A DNA stretch of 64,000 bases from Enteractinococcus helveticum (GCF_001657475.1 NZ_LXEY01000016.1:62001-126000), one strand, 5' to 3'; shown: positions 16,150-26,228, numbered from the stretch's first letter. The notes: generated by a model not told the origin, from the sequence alone. Translations and numbers: made by a program.

Positions 16150-16256
16150 ACTTTGTGTGCCTCTTGTCACCTTCTGAGCAATTGCCCTCGAAAATATAGG
16201 GAACACTTGTTCATTTGCAAGGGCATCAGTAGGTTCATTATCAGATTCAGTAATCA

Positions 16257-16267
16257 CCACATCGTGG
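16257..16267. promoter_or_regulatory. Palindrome CCAC-ATC-GTGG upstream of the CoA-transferase genes
   Basis: A short symmetrical site 18 nt before the CoA-transferase A start, sharing the TGGAC-like half-site with 16135-16149. Possible second IclR site. Confidence 0.4.
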
Positions 16268-16284
16268 ACAGATGAGAAAAGAGT

Positions 16285-16995
16285 ATGCACTTGAAGTACC
16301 AAGATGATGCGCTGGAGGCACTGGCCTCAGTCATAGAAGATGGAATGACCATCGCCGTCGGTGGATTTGGGCTCTCCGGGAACCCCACACGATTGATCCA
16401 TGCACTGCGTGACACGGGGGCTAAAGATCTCACCATCGTTTCCAACAACATGGGTGTCGACGGCAAGGGTCTGGGGATCCTGTTAGAAAACCAGCAGGTC
16501 TCCAAAGTCATTGCATCCTACGTGGGAGAAAACAGCCTGTTTGCGCAACAGTACCTCTCCGGTGAGCTCGAAGTTGAGTTCTCGCCGCAGGGCACACTGG
16601 CCGAGCGACTGCGTGCCGGCGGCGTCGGCATCCCGGCATTTTTTACCGCGACCGGTGTTGGCACCGAAATTGCTCAGGGTAAAGAAGAACAAGTCTTCAA
16701 TGGTCAGCGCGCCATTATGGAAAAAGGTATCCGCGCTGATATCGCCCTGGTCAAAGCGCACACAGCCGATACAGAAGGCAACCTGCGTTATCGCAAGACC
16801 TCCATGAACTTCAATCCACTGGCGGCAATGTCGGGTCAGTTCACGCTGGCCGAAGCCGAGCACATGCTCGACGATTTCATGGATCCAGAACTGGTCCATA
16901 CCCCGGGCATCTTCGTCCAGGCGCTCGTGGATGCTGATCCGGTCAAGGACATTGAAAACGTTACCGTCCGCTCCCTGCAGGAGGTTGCATCATAA
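16285..16995 (+). CDS. scoA: 3-oxoacid CoA-transferase subunit A
   Basis: A 236-residue alpha subunit of a class I CoA-transferase that moves CoA from succinyl-CoA to a 3-oxoacid. GGFGLSGNP (about 26-34), the SYVGEN block, [14 protein letters not shown] and [12 protein letters not shown] are family hallmarks. Its stop overlaps the start of subunit B by one base, and a thiolase gene follows, making a complete module for acetoacetate or beta-ketoadipate activation and cleavage. The sequence looks closer to the ScoA/SCOT type than to PcaI, but the two cannot be separated securely by eye. Confidence 0.9.
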   Translation: MHLKYQDDALEALASVIEDGMTIAVGGFGLSGNPTRLIHALRDTGAKDLTIVSNNMGVDGKGLGILLENQQVSKVIASYVGENSLFAQQYLSGELEVEFSPQGTLAERLRAGGVGIPAFFTATGVGTEIAQGKEEQVFNGQRAIMEKGIRADIALVKAHTADTEGNLRYRKTSMNFNPLAAMSGQFTLAEAEHMLDDFMDPELVHTPGIFVQALVDADPVKDIENVTVRSLQEVAS

Positions 16996-17642
16996 TGTGG
17001 ACCCGCGATGAAATGGCAGCGATTGCCGCCTCAGAACTCACCGATGGCCAGTACGTCAACCTTGGCATTGGGATGCCAACCCTGGTAGCAAATAATCTGC
17101 CTGACGGCGTCTCGGTCAAATTGCAATCCGAAAATGGGTTGCTCGGCATGGGACCTTTCCCGTATGAGGGTGAAGAAGATGCCGACCTGATTAATGCCGG
17201 CAAACAGACCGTGACGATCGAACCGGGCGGCAGCTTCTTCGATTCGGCCACCTCGTTTGGGATGATCCGCGGCGGCCACGTCAAAACTGCGATCTTGGGA
17301 GCCATGCAGGTTGCTTCAAATGGCGACCTGGCCAACTGGCAAATCCCGGGCAAGCTCGTGAAAGGCATGGGTGGCGCCATGGATCTGGTGGCGGGCACTC
17401 CGCACGTGGTGGTCATGACCGACCACGTTGCCAAAGATGGCACACCGAAAATCGTGACCGAATGCACCTTGCCGCTGACTGGAGCAGGCGTCGTCGACCG
17501 CATTATCACCGACCGGGCAGTGTTCGACGTCGTTGATCACCAACTAGTGCTGCGTCGGATCGCTCCCGGGCACACGGTGGATGAACTGCGAGAGATTACC
17601 GATGCTGACTTTGCTGTGGAGCTGGAGGAGGTAGCCGCATGA
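16995..17642 (+). CDS. scoB: 3-oxoacid CoA-transferase subunit B
   Basis: A 215-residue beta subunit with the catalytic glutamate in SENG (Glu46), which forms the glutamyl-CoA intermediate. GIGMPTLV (24-31), the [18 protein letters not shown] block and TDRAVFDV are also typical. It starts at ATG 16995, sharing a base with the TAA of subunit A, and its own TGA overlaps the ATG of the following thiolase (ATGA). The tight packing means balanced expression of the heteromeric enzyme. Confidence 0.92.
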   Translation: MWTRDEMAAIAASELTDGQYVNLGIGMPTLVANNLPDGVSVKLQSENGLLGMGPFPYEGEEDADLINAGKQTVTIEPGGSFFDSATSFGMIRGGHVKTAILGAMQVASNGDLANWQIPGKLVKGMGGAMDLVAGTPHVVVMTDHVAKDGTPKIVTECTLPLTGAGVVDRIITDRAVFDVVDHQLVLRRIAPGHTVDELREITDADFAVELEEVAA

Positions 17643-18808
17643 CCGCCTATATTGCAGGATACGCGCGTACCCCATTTACCAAATTCACCGGCCAGTTGGC
17701 CACCGAAACAGCCGTTGATCTCGGTGCGCATGCAGTGTCCGCAGCGCTAGAACGCGCGGGCATCTCCGCTGACAAAGTTGATCAGGTGATTGCCGGCCAA
17801 GTATTACAGGCCGGAGCGGGGCAGAACCCTGCGCGACAGACCGCAGTGGGTGCCGGAGTTGGATTCAACAAACCCGCCCAGACGCTCAATGTGGTGTGTC
17901 TATCGGGTACCGAGGCGATTTCGCAGGCCAACCGACTCATCAACGCTGGCGAAGCGGAAGTCGTTGTCGCCGTCGGGCAAGAATCTATGTCACAGGCGCC
18001 GCACGTGGCTCCGCTACGCTCGGCTACCAAATACGGGGCCGCAAATTTTCAAGACACCGTTGATCATGATGGGCTCACTGATGCGTTCGAACGCATCGCG
18101 ATGGGCACGCTGACTGATCAGGGCAATACTCAGTTAGGACTCAACCGATGCGACCAAGACGCCTACGCGGCACAGTCTCATCAGCGGGCGGCAGCCCACC
18201 AAGCGTTTCTCGCCGACGAGATCGCACCCTACACCGTCAAGACCCGTCGCGGGGAAACAGTAATCGAACACGACGACGGAGTGCGTGGTGATGCTACCGC
18301 CGAATCGCTAGCCAACCTGCGCCCGGCGTTTAACCCGGATGGCACCGTGACCGCAGGCAATGCCTCGCAAATCACCGACGGCGCTGCAGCCGTTGTGGTG
18401 GTGTCCGAGGCAGCTGTCGAGCGCATGGGGTTGAAGCCGCTGGCACGGATTGAATCCACGGCATTCGTTGCCGGGCCAGATGTGCAGCTGCACTCGCAAC
18501 CGGCCAATGCGATCCGCTGTGCACTGGAGAAAGCCGGTTATGACACTGCCGAGTTGAAGGTCGTGGAAATTAACGAAGCTTTTGCGTCCGTCTCGCTGCA
18601 ATCGGCCAAGGAGCTGGGCATTGACCTCGACCTGGTAAATCCGCGTGGCGGTGCGATCGCTCTGGGGCATCCGATCGGTGCTTCGGGAACCCGAATTGTT
18701 GGAACGTTAGCACGTCAACTGGCTGAAGCAGGCGCTGGATCCGTCGGCGCGGCCGGTATTTGCGGCGGTGGCGGCCAAGGCAGTGCCATCATCCTCCGTG
18801 CCGTCTAG
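17639..18808 (+). CDS. Acetyl-CoA acetyltransferase / beta-ketoadipyl-CoA thiolase
   Basis: A 389-residue degradative thiolase with all catalytic parts: nucleophile Cys87 in [26 protein letters not shown] (about 343-350) and the second Cys in GICGGGGQG near the C-terminus. It cleaves the 3-oxoacyl-CoA made by the upstream transferase into acetyl-CoA plus acetyl- or succinyl-CoA. Operon position suggests acetoacetate breakdown to two acetyl-CoA, or the last step of the beta-ketoadipate pathway; an aromatic-acid type transporter lies 1 kb downstream. A strong terminator follows. Confidence 0.93.
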   Translation: MTAYIAGYARTPFTKFTGQLATETAVDLGAHAVSAALERAGISADKVDQVIAGQVLQAGAGQNPARQTAVGAGVGFNKPAQTLNVVCLSGTEAISQANRLINAGEAEVVVAVGQESMSQAPHVAPLRSATKYGAANFQDTVDHDGLTDAFERIAMGTLTDQGNTQLGLNRCDQDAYAAQSHQRAAAHQAFLADEIAPYTVKTRRGETVIEHDDGVRGDATAESLANLRPAFNPDGTVTAGNASQITDGAAAVVVVSEAAVERMGLKPLARIESTAFVAGPDVQLHSQPANAIRCALEKAGYDTAELKVVEINEAFASVSLQSAKELGIDLDLVNPRGGAIALGHPIGASGTRIVGTLARQLAEAGAGSVGAAGICGGGGQGSAIILRAV

Positions 18809-18827
18809 AGCCAGCACTCTAGGGACG

Positions 18828-18864
18828 AAAAGCGCTGGTGACCGAGCGGGTCACCAGCGCTTTT
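18828..18864 (+). terminator. Rho-independent terminator of the CoA-transferase operon
   Basis: A perfect 16-bp stem AAAAGCGCTGGTGACC (18828-18843) pairs with 18849-18864, ending in TTTT. It also serves the convergent DUF2267 gene. Confidence 0.9.
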
Positions 18865-18894
18865 GCTACTCACTACTTCTTTCGTTGTGCCACA

Positions 18895-19278
18895 TTAGAC
18901 GTTCCACGTGGCATACGGCGTGAAATCAGTGGGAAGCGCATTGAGCATATCTGTGCGTTCACCATCAGAAACGCCTTCCAGCATGGCAGACAGCGCAGCA
19001 TGCGTACGTTTCCGACTTTGGGATTCGCTGAGCTCCAGTCTGCTGCCAACCCTGGTGACAAACTCTTCCGCATCGAATTTCACCTGGTTTTTAGCGTCAC
19101 CCATATTGACCACCGAACTAAGTTCTTGCGGTAACTGCGCGGCGAAATTCGCCTGTGCGCCGTCAATATCTCGTTCGGCCAGCGTCTCAGCAACTGCAAG
19201 CAACGTGTCATTGGCTGCCTGAGTGGAGTTTATGTCTGCTCGTTGTTGGACAAGATCAATCATCTCTGTCATTTGCAT
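18895..19278 (-). CDS. DUF2267 protein
   Basis: A 127-residue all-helical protein of unknown function. ATG 19278 follows AAGGAGC and is preferred over an in-frame start further upstream. Family features are the N-terminal MIDLVQQRADI helix, the QLPQEL segment near the middle and the C-terminal PTDFTPYATWNV, which resembles the end of a second, frameshifted copy near 30.8 kb (SDDYAPYATWDA). Monocistronic, closing at the shared terminator at 18828-18864. Confidence 0.85.
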   Translation of the reverse strand: MQMTEMIDLVQQRADINSTQAANDTLLAVAETLAERDIDGAQANFAAQLPQELSSVVNMGDAKNQVKFDAEEFVTRVGSRLELSESQSRKRTHAALSAMLEGVSDGERTDMLNALPTDFTPYATWNV

Positions 19279-19473
19279 AGTGTGCTCCTTTCGGAATACT
19301 GCTGCAGTGTGCCCGCCCTGCGGTTGTGTGGACAGACACCACACCGTCTTTGAGCATTGAGTTATTGAATCGGTGTGCTTTGTCCTTCTATTGTCTGCAG
19401 AAATCAGTGGACGATCGCAAGGGGTCGAGCAAAGTTCTGCGTAGATCCTCAGAAAATTACCAGCTGCCGTTAC

Positions 19474-20784
19474 CTATGGCCGGAGAACAGGTTCCAAGCG
19501 CTTCTGTTGTGCTGCGTGTACAGCAACCATCATCAGCAAGATCCCAGCCAATAGTGCGGCAAGGGCAAAGGCCAAGAAGTTTGCGTTGGTTCCCAACCCC
19601 ATAGCCAATAGCAGACCTCCGACCTGAGGGGCGGCGACAGCACCGAAACGGCCAATACCCAATGCCCACCCCAGTGCGGTGCCACGGAGGTGATCTGGAT
19701 AGTAATTCGAGACAGCTGCGATCACGAGGCACTGTGTCCCGTGGGTGCCCACACCGGCAAGCACGAGCACAACGTAGACGACCCAAACTGGCGGTGAGGA
19801 CAACAGTACGAGCAGGGCGGTTCCTGCCAATCCAGCTGCAGCAGCACCTGCAGGAACAGGGCCCCAGCGGTCACCAGCCCATGCGGTGACCGCTGAACCA
19901 ACAACGGCACCTATGTTCAGTGACAACGCGAAGGTCAGTGCTGATCCCAGATCATAACCGGCCCGTTCCATGAGGTTTGGTAGCCAGGTGCCTAGACCGT
20001 ACCAGGCAAAGAGTGTGAACAAGGTGATCAGAGCGAAGACGACCGAGATACCCAAATACGGGGCACGAAGCAGCGAGGAAAATCCGGTCGCGGCTGATTT
20101 CGTGTTCCCGGTTCCGCCAACATTATCGGTAGTTGGGGATGTCTCATGGCTTGGGAGGGTTTCCGGAAGATATTTGAACCCCAGTGGTACAACGACGAAG
20201 AGGGCTACGGCGGCTACCAAGAACATGGCAGGCCAACCAAAGGCTGGGATCAATGGGATGCCTAGCAGCGCGGCGAGCGAGCCACCAATCGGCACACCAG
20301 ACATCATCAGTGTTGCGATCGAGGAGCGCCATTTGGGTGGTACGAGTTCTGCCACCATCGCATTTGCCGATGGCACGAGGCCACCCAAACCAATACCAGC
20401 GAGCAGCCGTAGTGCGCCAAAGACCCAGGCGTTAGGGGCGAAGGCACAGGCGATCGTAAGGACTGAGAAAGTGATGGAACAGGCCAGAATGGTCCGACGT
20501 CGCCCTAGGCTATCTGCAATTCGACCGGCAAACAGGGCACCGATCATCATGCCGATGAAAGCCATGGATCCGACCGTACCCAAGGATGCAGCACTGAGGC
20601 CCCAGCCAGGTTCTGCAAGCAGAGAGGATTGGACCGTGCCATAGACGATGAGGTCATAGCCGTCGAACACCACCAGCAGCCAACACACCAGAACCGCCAT
20701 AGTGGCCTGTCGTCGCGAAATTGGGGGCTTGGTATCACCGGTGCTGCGCTGTGCGCTGGATCGCTGTCGTGTATTCAAGGTCAT
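19474..20784 (-). CDS. MFS transporter, aromatic acid:H+ symporter (AAHS) type
   Basis: About 436 residues with twelve hydrophobic segments. The AAHS signature VFDGYDLIVYGT lies in TM1, and the GRIADSLGRRR loop is the MFS motif between TM2 and TM3. I start at ATG 20784, since the longer frame adds a charged leader that overlaps the divergent regulator gene. Family members carry 4-hydroxybenzoate, protocatechuate, benzoate or similar acids. Divergent from an IclR gene, the usual arrangement for these permeases. No aromatic ring-cleavage enzyme is in this window, so the substrate remains open. Confidence 0.88.
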   Translation of the reverse strand: MTLNTRQRSSAQRSTGDTKPPISRRQATMAVLVCWLLVVFDGYDLIVYGTVQSSLLAEPGWGLSAASLGTVGSMAFIGMMIGALFAGRIADSLGRRRTILACSITFSVLTIACAFAPNAWVFGALRLLAGIGLGGLVPSANAMVAELVPPKWRSSIATLMMSGVPIGGSLAALLGIPLIPAFGWPAMFLVAAVALFVVVPLGFKYLPETLPSHETSPTTDNVGGTGNTKSAATGFSSLLRAPYLGISVVFALITLFTLFAWYGLGTWLPNLMERAGYDLGSALTFALSLNIGAVVGSAVTAWAGDRWGPVPAGAAAAGLAGTALLVLLSSPPVWVVYVVLVLAGVGTHGTQCLVIAAVSNYYPDHLRGTALGWALGIGRFGAVAAPQVGGLLLAMGLGTNANFLAFALAALLAGILLMMVAVHAAQQKRLEPVLRP

Positions 20785-20831
20785 AGTCACATTGTGTCGG
20801 CGATAACACTGATGTGCAAAAATGTTCTGCC

Positions 20832-21671
20832 ATGCAGAAACCTCAAACTTTCCGAAAGCCTCCACAGTATCCCGTAGAGTCGGTGGACCACGCGCTGGCG
20901 CTTCTGGAAATGGTGCGCGATTTTGGCCGAGTACGAATCAGCGTCGCAGCGAAACTGCTGGGCATATCAACGTCAACTGCGCATCGACTCATGGCAATGC
21001 TGGTGTATCGCGGATACGCCGAACAAGATGCCTCGCGCCGGTATGTGCCGGGGCCGTCAATGGGCCTAACTCCCGCTGGCTTGTCCTGGACGGCGGAATT
21101 GCGGCACCGGGCCCGACCTCACTTAGAAACACTGACTGAACAAGTACAGGAGACTTCAAACTTGGTGGTGTTAGCCGGCGACGCCGTGCGATTCTTGCTG
21201 TCCGTGGAATACAGTTCTGTGCCACCCCCCGCCGCACCTGTAGTGGGCGACAGTATTTCAGAACCTGGTGTCATTGGCGACCGGCGCGGCGTTGTCTTGC
21301 CCGCTGACAAAGCATCGGGCGGCAAAGCCATCTTGGCTCAGCTGACACGGGAGCAAATCCAACGGATCTTTCAGAAGGATCTTCGCCAACGAGATGGGAC
21401 CTTGGATACCTCACGATTAGATCAGCTGCTGAACAAGGCGGCGATCATTCGAGCGCGAGGATTTGCCACCAACATCGAAGACACCGAAGCTGGCGTCAGC
21501 GCTCTAGGCGTAGCTATTCACGACGGAGAAGGCGCCGCCATAGCGGGCTTGAGCGTGTCGGTTCCACATCATCGTTTCAGCAAGGTAGTCGATGCCGGAT
21601 TAGTTGGTCGCATCCAACAGACCAAACTTGAACTCGAAGAAGCCCTCCTCGACTTCTCCGCGCACGGGTAA
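20832..21671 (+). CDS. IclR-family regulator, probable control of the divergent transporter
   Basis: 279 residues from ATG 20832; a frame-compatible start lies 18 nt upstream. The N-terminal winged helix contains RISVAAKLLGISTSTAHRL, and the C-terminal domain is the IclR effector fold with the usual DKASGGKAILA and ATNIEDTEAGVSALGVAI blocks. Only about 47 nt separate it from the MFS start, so both promoters overlap. The spacer contains TGTCGGCGATAACA, an imperfect TGT/ACA inverted repeat that could be its site. Likely inducer: the transported aromatic acid. Confidence 0.87.
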   Translation: MQKPQTFRKPPQYPVESVDHALALLEMVRDFGRVRISVAAKLLGISTSTAHRLMAMLVYRGYAEQDASRRYVPGPSMGLTPAGLSWTAELRHRARPHLETLTEQVQETSNLVVLAGDAVRFLLSVEYSSVPPPAAPVVGDSISEPGVIGDRRGVVLPADKASGGKAILAQLTREQIQRIFQKDLRQRDGTLDTSRLDQLLNKAAIIRARGFATNIEDTEAGVSALGVAIHDGEGAAIAGLSVSVPHHRFSKVVDAGLVGRIQQTKLELEEALLDFSAHG

Positions 21672-21880
21672 AGACTCTTCTGACCACCAGAAACCATTAT
21701 CTGTCACGTTATGGTGATGACCCGCTGGTCCAACGCTGCTGTCAACGTTGTCGCAGTGGCGAGGTTTGATCGACTACCCGTTCCAACTGTTCTCATCGTC
21801 AGGCATTATGGAGAGCAACCGGTAGTTTCCCTCCACCGGGGAACAGGTGTTCAACGACCCTGAGAAAGTCGAGCGTCTAT

Positions 21881-23197
21881 ATGTCATATGAACCTACTGA
21901 TCCCGTCTTCAAGCCGAACGCCAGCGACGAGGCTATCCATGACGATAAACGAGCCTCCAGAAAGCGTCGTCGTTTCGAAAATAGTTGGGCGATTTCACTC
22001 TTTGGTACGGCCGTCGGCGCTGGCATCCTGTTTCTTCCAATGAACGCCGGGGCCGGAGGGGTCTGGCCACTGATTATCGCTACCTTGCTCATTGGGCCGA
22101 TGACGTTTTTCGCGCATCGTGGGCTGTCGCGATTCGTGTCCGCCTCAGAGAATCCCGGTGCTGATATCACCGTGGTTGCCCGTGAGCTTTTCGGCCCGGT
22201 CGGCGGACAAGTTGTCACGATCCTCTACTTCCTGGCCATCTTCCCCATCGTCATGATCTATGGCATTGCCATTACCAATACCGTCGATAGCCTGCTGGTT
22301 GAGCAGTTGAATTGGGGTTCTCCTCCACGCTGGTTACTTTCCGGGGTGTTGATTGCACTGATGATGCTCGTGATGATCCGAGGTCAACGCGTCATGCTCG
22401 TGGCCATGCAATGGTTGGTATATCCGCTCATTGCAGCCTTGCTCGGCGTCACCCTGTTCCTCATTCCTTCGTGGCAACTGAGCTTCATTACTGAGACGAC
22501 GCATTCATGGGGTGAGATGGGCCAAGCGCTCTTATTGGTTATCCCCGTGCTGATCTTTGCCTTCAACTTCTCGCCGGCGGTTTCTCAATACACCTTGGCC
22601 ATGCAACGACGCTATGGTCCCGAGTCTGATGCCCGTGGCAATGTGGTGCTGCGTCGGACCACGATTTTGCTGGTCATTTTCACCATGGGGTTCGTCTGGT
22701 CCACCATATTGGCGCTGGGGGCAGATGGACTTCAGCAAGCCCGGGAATCGAACCTGCCGGTCTTGTCCTACCTGGCTCAGGTGATGGATGCCCCCTTCAT
22801 TGAATACCTCGGCCCGGCAGTCGCCATTGCGGCAATTGGTTCCTCATTCTTTGGACATTATCTCGGCGCCGCTGAAGGAGCTGCCGGCATCGTCCGCTCA
22901 GTGGTGACGGCAGCAGGGAAAGAGCCCGCCGAGAAAACCATCAGTTTCGGGGTGGCAGTTTTTATTTTCCTTTCCACCTGGGGAGTCGCCATTCTCGACG
23001 TCGGTATTTTAGACATGATCGAAACCCTGGCAGGCCCAATTATTGCTGTGGTGCTCTATTTGATGCCGATGTATGCGATTCATCGGTTCGACGCGTTGGA
23101 AAAATATCGGGGCAAGGCCTCCAACGTTTTCACAACCGTCGCCGGTATCGCCGCGGTGGCCTGCATTATCTACCGAATCTTCGTCGTGGGGCTTTAG
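21881..23197 (+). CDS. Serine/threonine-type amino acid permease (HAAAP/SdaC family)
   Basis: A 438-residue membrane protein with about eleven hydrophobic segments. The TM1 loop SLFGTAVGAGILFLPMNAG is characteristic of the SdaC/TdcC serine-threonine proton symporters, and the EYLGPAVAIAAIGSSFFGHYLGAAEG segment is also family-like. A basic RASRKRRRFEN stretch precedes TM1, consistent with an inside N-terminus. The gene stands alone, with about 200 nt on each side. Substrate within the small-hydroxy-amino-acid range is an inference; no serine deaminase is adjacent. Confidence 0.85.
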   Translation: MSYEPTDPVFKPNASDEAIHDDKRASRKRRRFENSWAISLFGTAVGAGILFLPMNAGAGGVWPLIIATLLIGPMTFFAHRGLSRFVSASENPGADITVVARELFGPVGGQVVTILYFLAIFPIVMIYGIAITNTVDSLLVEQLNWGSPPRWLLSGVLIALMMLVMIRGQRVMLVAMQWLVYPLIAALLGVTLFLIPSWQLSFITETTHSWGEMGQALLLVIPVLIFAFNFSPAVSQYTLAMQRRYGPESDARGNVVLRRTTILLVIFTMGFVWSTILALGADGLQQARESNLPVLSYLAQVMDAPFIEYLGPAVAIAAIGSSFFGHYLGAAEGAAGIVRSVVTAAGKEPAEKTISFGVAVFIFLSTWGVAILDVGILDMIETLAGPIIAVVLYLMPMYAIHRFDALEKYRGKASNVFTTVAGIAAVACIIYRIFVVGL

Positions 23198-23334
23198 TCG
23201 ATCCAGCGATAATGATTCACGCTGACCAGAGAACCTAGGGTGCGCTGCGCTCTGCGTAGTGGTCATTGGTCAAGCGCCAATGATGTAATTCGATCTAGTG
23301 AGAAAGCATGGCGTTACCCCCAGTAGATGCCTAA

Positions 23335-23412
23335 CCTGAAAAAAGTCATTGAAACATATAAAACTTAAGGTTATGGTTTTTACACCTAAGTGATCTACCT
23401 AACTTTTTCAGG
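23335..23412 (+). promoter_or_regulatory. Nested inverted repeats at the aldehyde dehydrogenase start
   Basis: An outer repeat CCTGAAAAAAGT (23335-23346) / ACTTTTTCAGG (23402-23412), with one bulged A, encloses an inner imperfect repeat ACTTAAGGT / ACCTAAGT. The outer right arm covers the first bases of the AGGAG ribosome site of the gene at 23420. It could act as an operator or as an RNA hairpin limiting translation. Confidence 0.4.
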
Positions 23413-23419
23413 AGTCTTC

Positions 23420-24895
23420 ATGGTTTTGTCAGCGGATGTCTCACGCTCCGACACTTCTTTTGCACCTCGTCTGCCTCAGTGCAGCCACTTCATTGATGGT
23501 CAGCACGTCGACCCATCAGGTTCAGAAACCACTGAAGTTGTTGACCCAGCCCGAGGTAAGGCCATAGTGTCGCTCCGGCTCGGCAACGAGAAGGATGTCG
23601 ATACTGCGGTTTGCGCAGCTCGAGCTGCGCTTCCCACGTGGGCAGCAAAAACACCACAGGCCCGTTCAGAGCTGCTCCTTGCTTTGGCAGAGGCAATCGC
23701 TACAGATCGGGAGAATTTAGAAAAGCTCGAAGCCATCAACTGTGGGAAACCACTCGCGGTAACCGCCGATGACGTCGACAGCACCATAGACGTTTTTCGC
23801 TTTATGGCCGGGGCTGGGCGTACCGGCTCAACTATTCCGGCTGGTGACTACGTTGCAGACACCATGTCGCTAGTACTAAGAGAACCCATTGGCGTGATTG
23901 GACTAGTTACACCCTGGAATTACCCATTGCTGATGGGCGCATGGAAAATCTCGGCAGCACTGATGGCAGGCAATACGGTCGTGTATAAACCCAGCGAAGT
24001 CACTCCTCTAACCTCGCTGCGGCTCGCAGAACTTGCTAAAGACATACTTCCCGCCGGGGTACTGAATCTAGTCCTGGGTACCGGGCCAGAAGTTGGTCAA
24101 TCCCTGAGCAAGCATCCGCAAGTCGATATGATGGCATTAACCGGTAGTGTGCGCGCTGGAATGGCTGTTGCGTCTACCATCGCATCGGATCTCAAGCGTG
24201 GCCATTTTGAGCTCGGCGGTAAGGCTCCAGTAATTATCTGCGATGACGCCGACCTTGAGAATGCAGCCAACACCGTTACTGAAGCGGGTTACTGGAACTC
24301 TGGACAAGAGTGTGGCGCTGCAACTCGCGTCATCATTCATGAGTCTGTAGCTGACGAATTCACCCAACTACTGGCGCAGAAAGTTGGATCCTATGTCCTC
24401 GCCGATCCAGAAATACCCGGCGAGGAAAACCTCGGACCCATGATTTACCAGGGTCACTACGCCAAAGTCATGGACATGATCGGTGAAGCCGTAGAGCGTG
24501 GCGCCGAAATCGTGCTCGGTGGCAACGGCGATGACTCTGCCGGATTCTGGGTAGAGCCAACGATTCTTAAAGTCTCGATCGGGGACCCGATCACGGAAAA
24601 CGAAGTCTTTGGTCCAGTGGTCACCATCGAAACGTTTAGCGATCTCACTGAAGCGGTCGAACGCGCCAACGCCGTGGAATATGGGCTCACCGGCTCCGTC
24701 TTTACGGCAGATGTCTCAACCGCCCTCGAGGTCTCAAAAGCTCTGGACTTCGGAAGCGTCAATGTCAATACGCATTTAGCCTTGCCGACTGAAATGCCCT
24801 GGTCAGGTTTCAAACATAGTGGTTACGGGCGCGACCTCTCAGCATATGCCTTAGACGATTTCTCTCGCACCAAACATATCGCCATTCGTCACTAA
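23420..24895 (+). CDS. Aminoaldehyde dehydrogenase (gamma-aminobutyraldehyde type)
   Basis: 491 residues from ATG 23420 after AGGAG. NAD(P)-dependent aldehyde dehydrogenase with the Rossmann VTPWNYPLLM segment, the catalytic Glu in ELGGKAP and the nucleophile Cys in NSGQECGAATR. The C-terminal MPWSGFKHSGYGRDLSAYAL block is typical of aminobutyraldehyde and betaine-aldehyde dehydrogenases. It oxidises an amino-aldehyde to an amino acid. First gene of a three-gene operon with a flavoprotein oxidase (47-nt gap) and an EutH-type permease, which suggests the aldehyde arises from oxidation of an imported amino alcohol. Confidence 0.9.
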   Translation: MVLSADVSRSDTSFAPRLPQCSHFIDGQHVDPSGSETTEVVDPARGKAIVSLRLGNEKDVDTAVCAARAALPTWAAKTPQARSELLLALAEAIATDRENLEKLEAINCGKPLAVTADDVDSTIDVFRFMAGAGRTGSTIPAGDYVADTMSLVLREPIGVIGLVTPWNYPLLMGAWKISAALMAGNTVVYKPSEVTPLTSLRLAELAKDILPAGVLNLVLGTGPEVGQSLSKHPQVDMMALTGSVRAGMAVASTIASDLKRGHFELGGKAPVIICDDADLENAANTVTEAGYWNSGQECGAATRVIIHESVADEFTQLLAQKVGSYVLADPEIPGEENLGPMIYQGHYAKVMDMIGEAVERGAEIVLGGNGDDSAGFWVEPTILKVSIGDPITENEVFGPVVTIETFSDLTEAVERANAVEYGLTGSVFTADVSTALEVSKALDFGSVNVNTHLALPTEMPWSGFKHSGYGRDLSAYALDDFSRTKHIAIRH

Positions 24896-24941
24896 CCCCA
24901 CTTATCAACTTCCACATCAACTCTGAATAACGGAGAGACTC

Positions 24942-26198
24942 ATGACCGCACAAAGCATTTCGAATGCCAAAGTCAACCAACCATGGAAAAACTGGGGAGG
25001 CAACCAAGAATTCACACCAGCGCTCACAGTTCGTCCAACAACCGAAGCCGAGATAGTAGCTGCAGTTCGGCATGCTATTCAAGAAAAGATGACCGTTCGG
25101 GTAGCCGGGGCCGGTCACTCATTCACACCGGTTGTTGCTACCAACGGCTTGCTGCTCGATCTTTCGGACATGCAACAAGTCACCGGGGTCGACTCCGAAA
25201 CCCGACGTGTCAGGGCACTCGGCGGCACACAAATCGACAAGTTCGGCGACCCCCTTTGGAAAGCTGGACTATCTCTCGGTAACCAAGGCGACATTGACAA
25301 ACAAGCCATCGCCGGTGCAATTTCGACTGCAACCCACGGCTCGGGAATCGAGTCAGGGTGTTTCTCCTCCATGATCACCTGGGTTCGCCTAATCAATGGC
25401 CACGGTGAAATCATTGAAATCGACGAAGGCGATATGAAACGCCTGCGTGCCGCCCAGGTTGCCGTCGGGACCCTCGGCGTTATCCTCGAAGTCGAACTTC
25501 AAGCGGTACCGGCGTACCATCTTCGCGAAGAAATCACTTATGAAACGACCGACGAACTGTTAGATGGATGGGACCAAAACCCACACAACGCTCGTCATTT
25601 CTCGTTCCTATGGTGCCAGGCTCCAGAATCTGCCGGACTCTACGAACTCCCAACCCCACCTGGCTTAGATATGGTCGGGCGGGCATATACCAAGAGATAT
25701 TGGGCCGAAGATCTCGACGACGTCAATAACCCGATCACCGAAGAAGGACGACGACACGACCGCGCTTACAGAATCTATCCAGGTGGTTTCGGGATACCCT
25801 TCCACGAGCTGGAATATTATGTCGGTGTCGATCGAGCTAAAGACGCCTGGATTGCGCTGAAAGATTTAATCTTCGAACAACACCCAGAGCAGAAATATCC
25901 AATTGAAACCCGCTGGACACAAGCTGACCAGGGTTATATCTCACCGTTTTATAGAGAAGACAAAGTTTCGCTTTCTGTTTCGGGGGCTCCCGGCACTAAC
26001 TACGAACCGTACTTGCGCGACGTCGACAAGTTGCTGCAGCAATTTGATGCCACAGTGCACTGGGGCAAGATTCATTATTTGACCAGGGAGCGAGCTGACA
26101 AGCTCTTTCCTGAAATTGAAACATTCCGTCAGGTCCGTCGCGAGCTTGACCCCAACGGAGTGTTCCTGAATAAGCACACCGAGGAACTCTTTTCCTAG
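24942..26198 (+). CDS. FAD-dependent oxidase, VAO family (alditol/aldonolactone oxidase type)
   Basis: A 418-residue two-domain flavoprotein. The N-terminal FAD domain shows VRVAGAGHSFTP (about 52-63), whose His is the position of covalent FAD attachment in alditol and gulonolactone oxidases, and ISTATHGSG (about 125-133). The C-terminal half ends DPNGVFLNKHTEELF, the usual terminus of the ALO/AldO family. Such enzymes oxidise a primary or secondary alcohol with O2, giving an aldehyde or ketone and H2O2. Here it sits between an aminoaldehyde dehydrogenase and an EutH permease, so an amino alcohol substrate is inferred. ATG 24942 follows GGAGAG. Confidence 0.88.
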   Translation: MTAQSISNAKVNQPWKNWGGNQEFTPALTVRPTTEAEIVAAVRHAIQEKMTVRVAGAGHSFTPVVATNGLLLDLSDMQQVTGVDSETRRVRALGGTQIDKFGDPLWKAGLSLGNQGDIDKQAIAGAISTATHGSGIESGCFSSMITWVRLINGHGEIIEIDEGDMKRLRAAQVAVGTLGVILEVELQAVPAYHLREEITYETTDELLDGWDQNPHNARHFSFLWCQAPESAGLYELPTPPGLDMVGRAYTKRYWAEDLDDVNNPITEEGRRHDRAYRIYPGGFGIPFHELEYYVGVDRAKDAWIALKDLIFEQHPEQKYPIETRWTQADQGYISPFYREDKVSLSVSGAPGTNYEPYLRDVDKLLQQFDATVHWGKIHYLTRERADKLFPEIETFRQVRRELDPNGVFLNKHTEELFS

Positions 26199-26228
26199 TT
26201 TCCTAGGATGAAGTGAGCGGAGGCTCTC

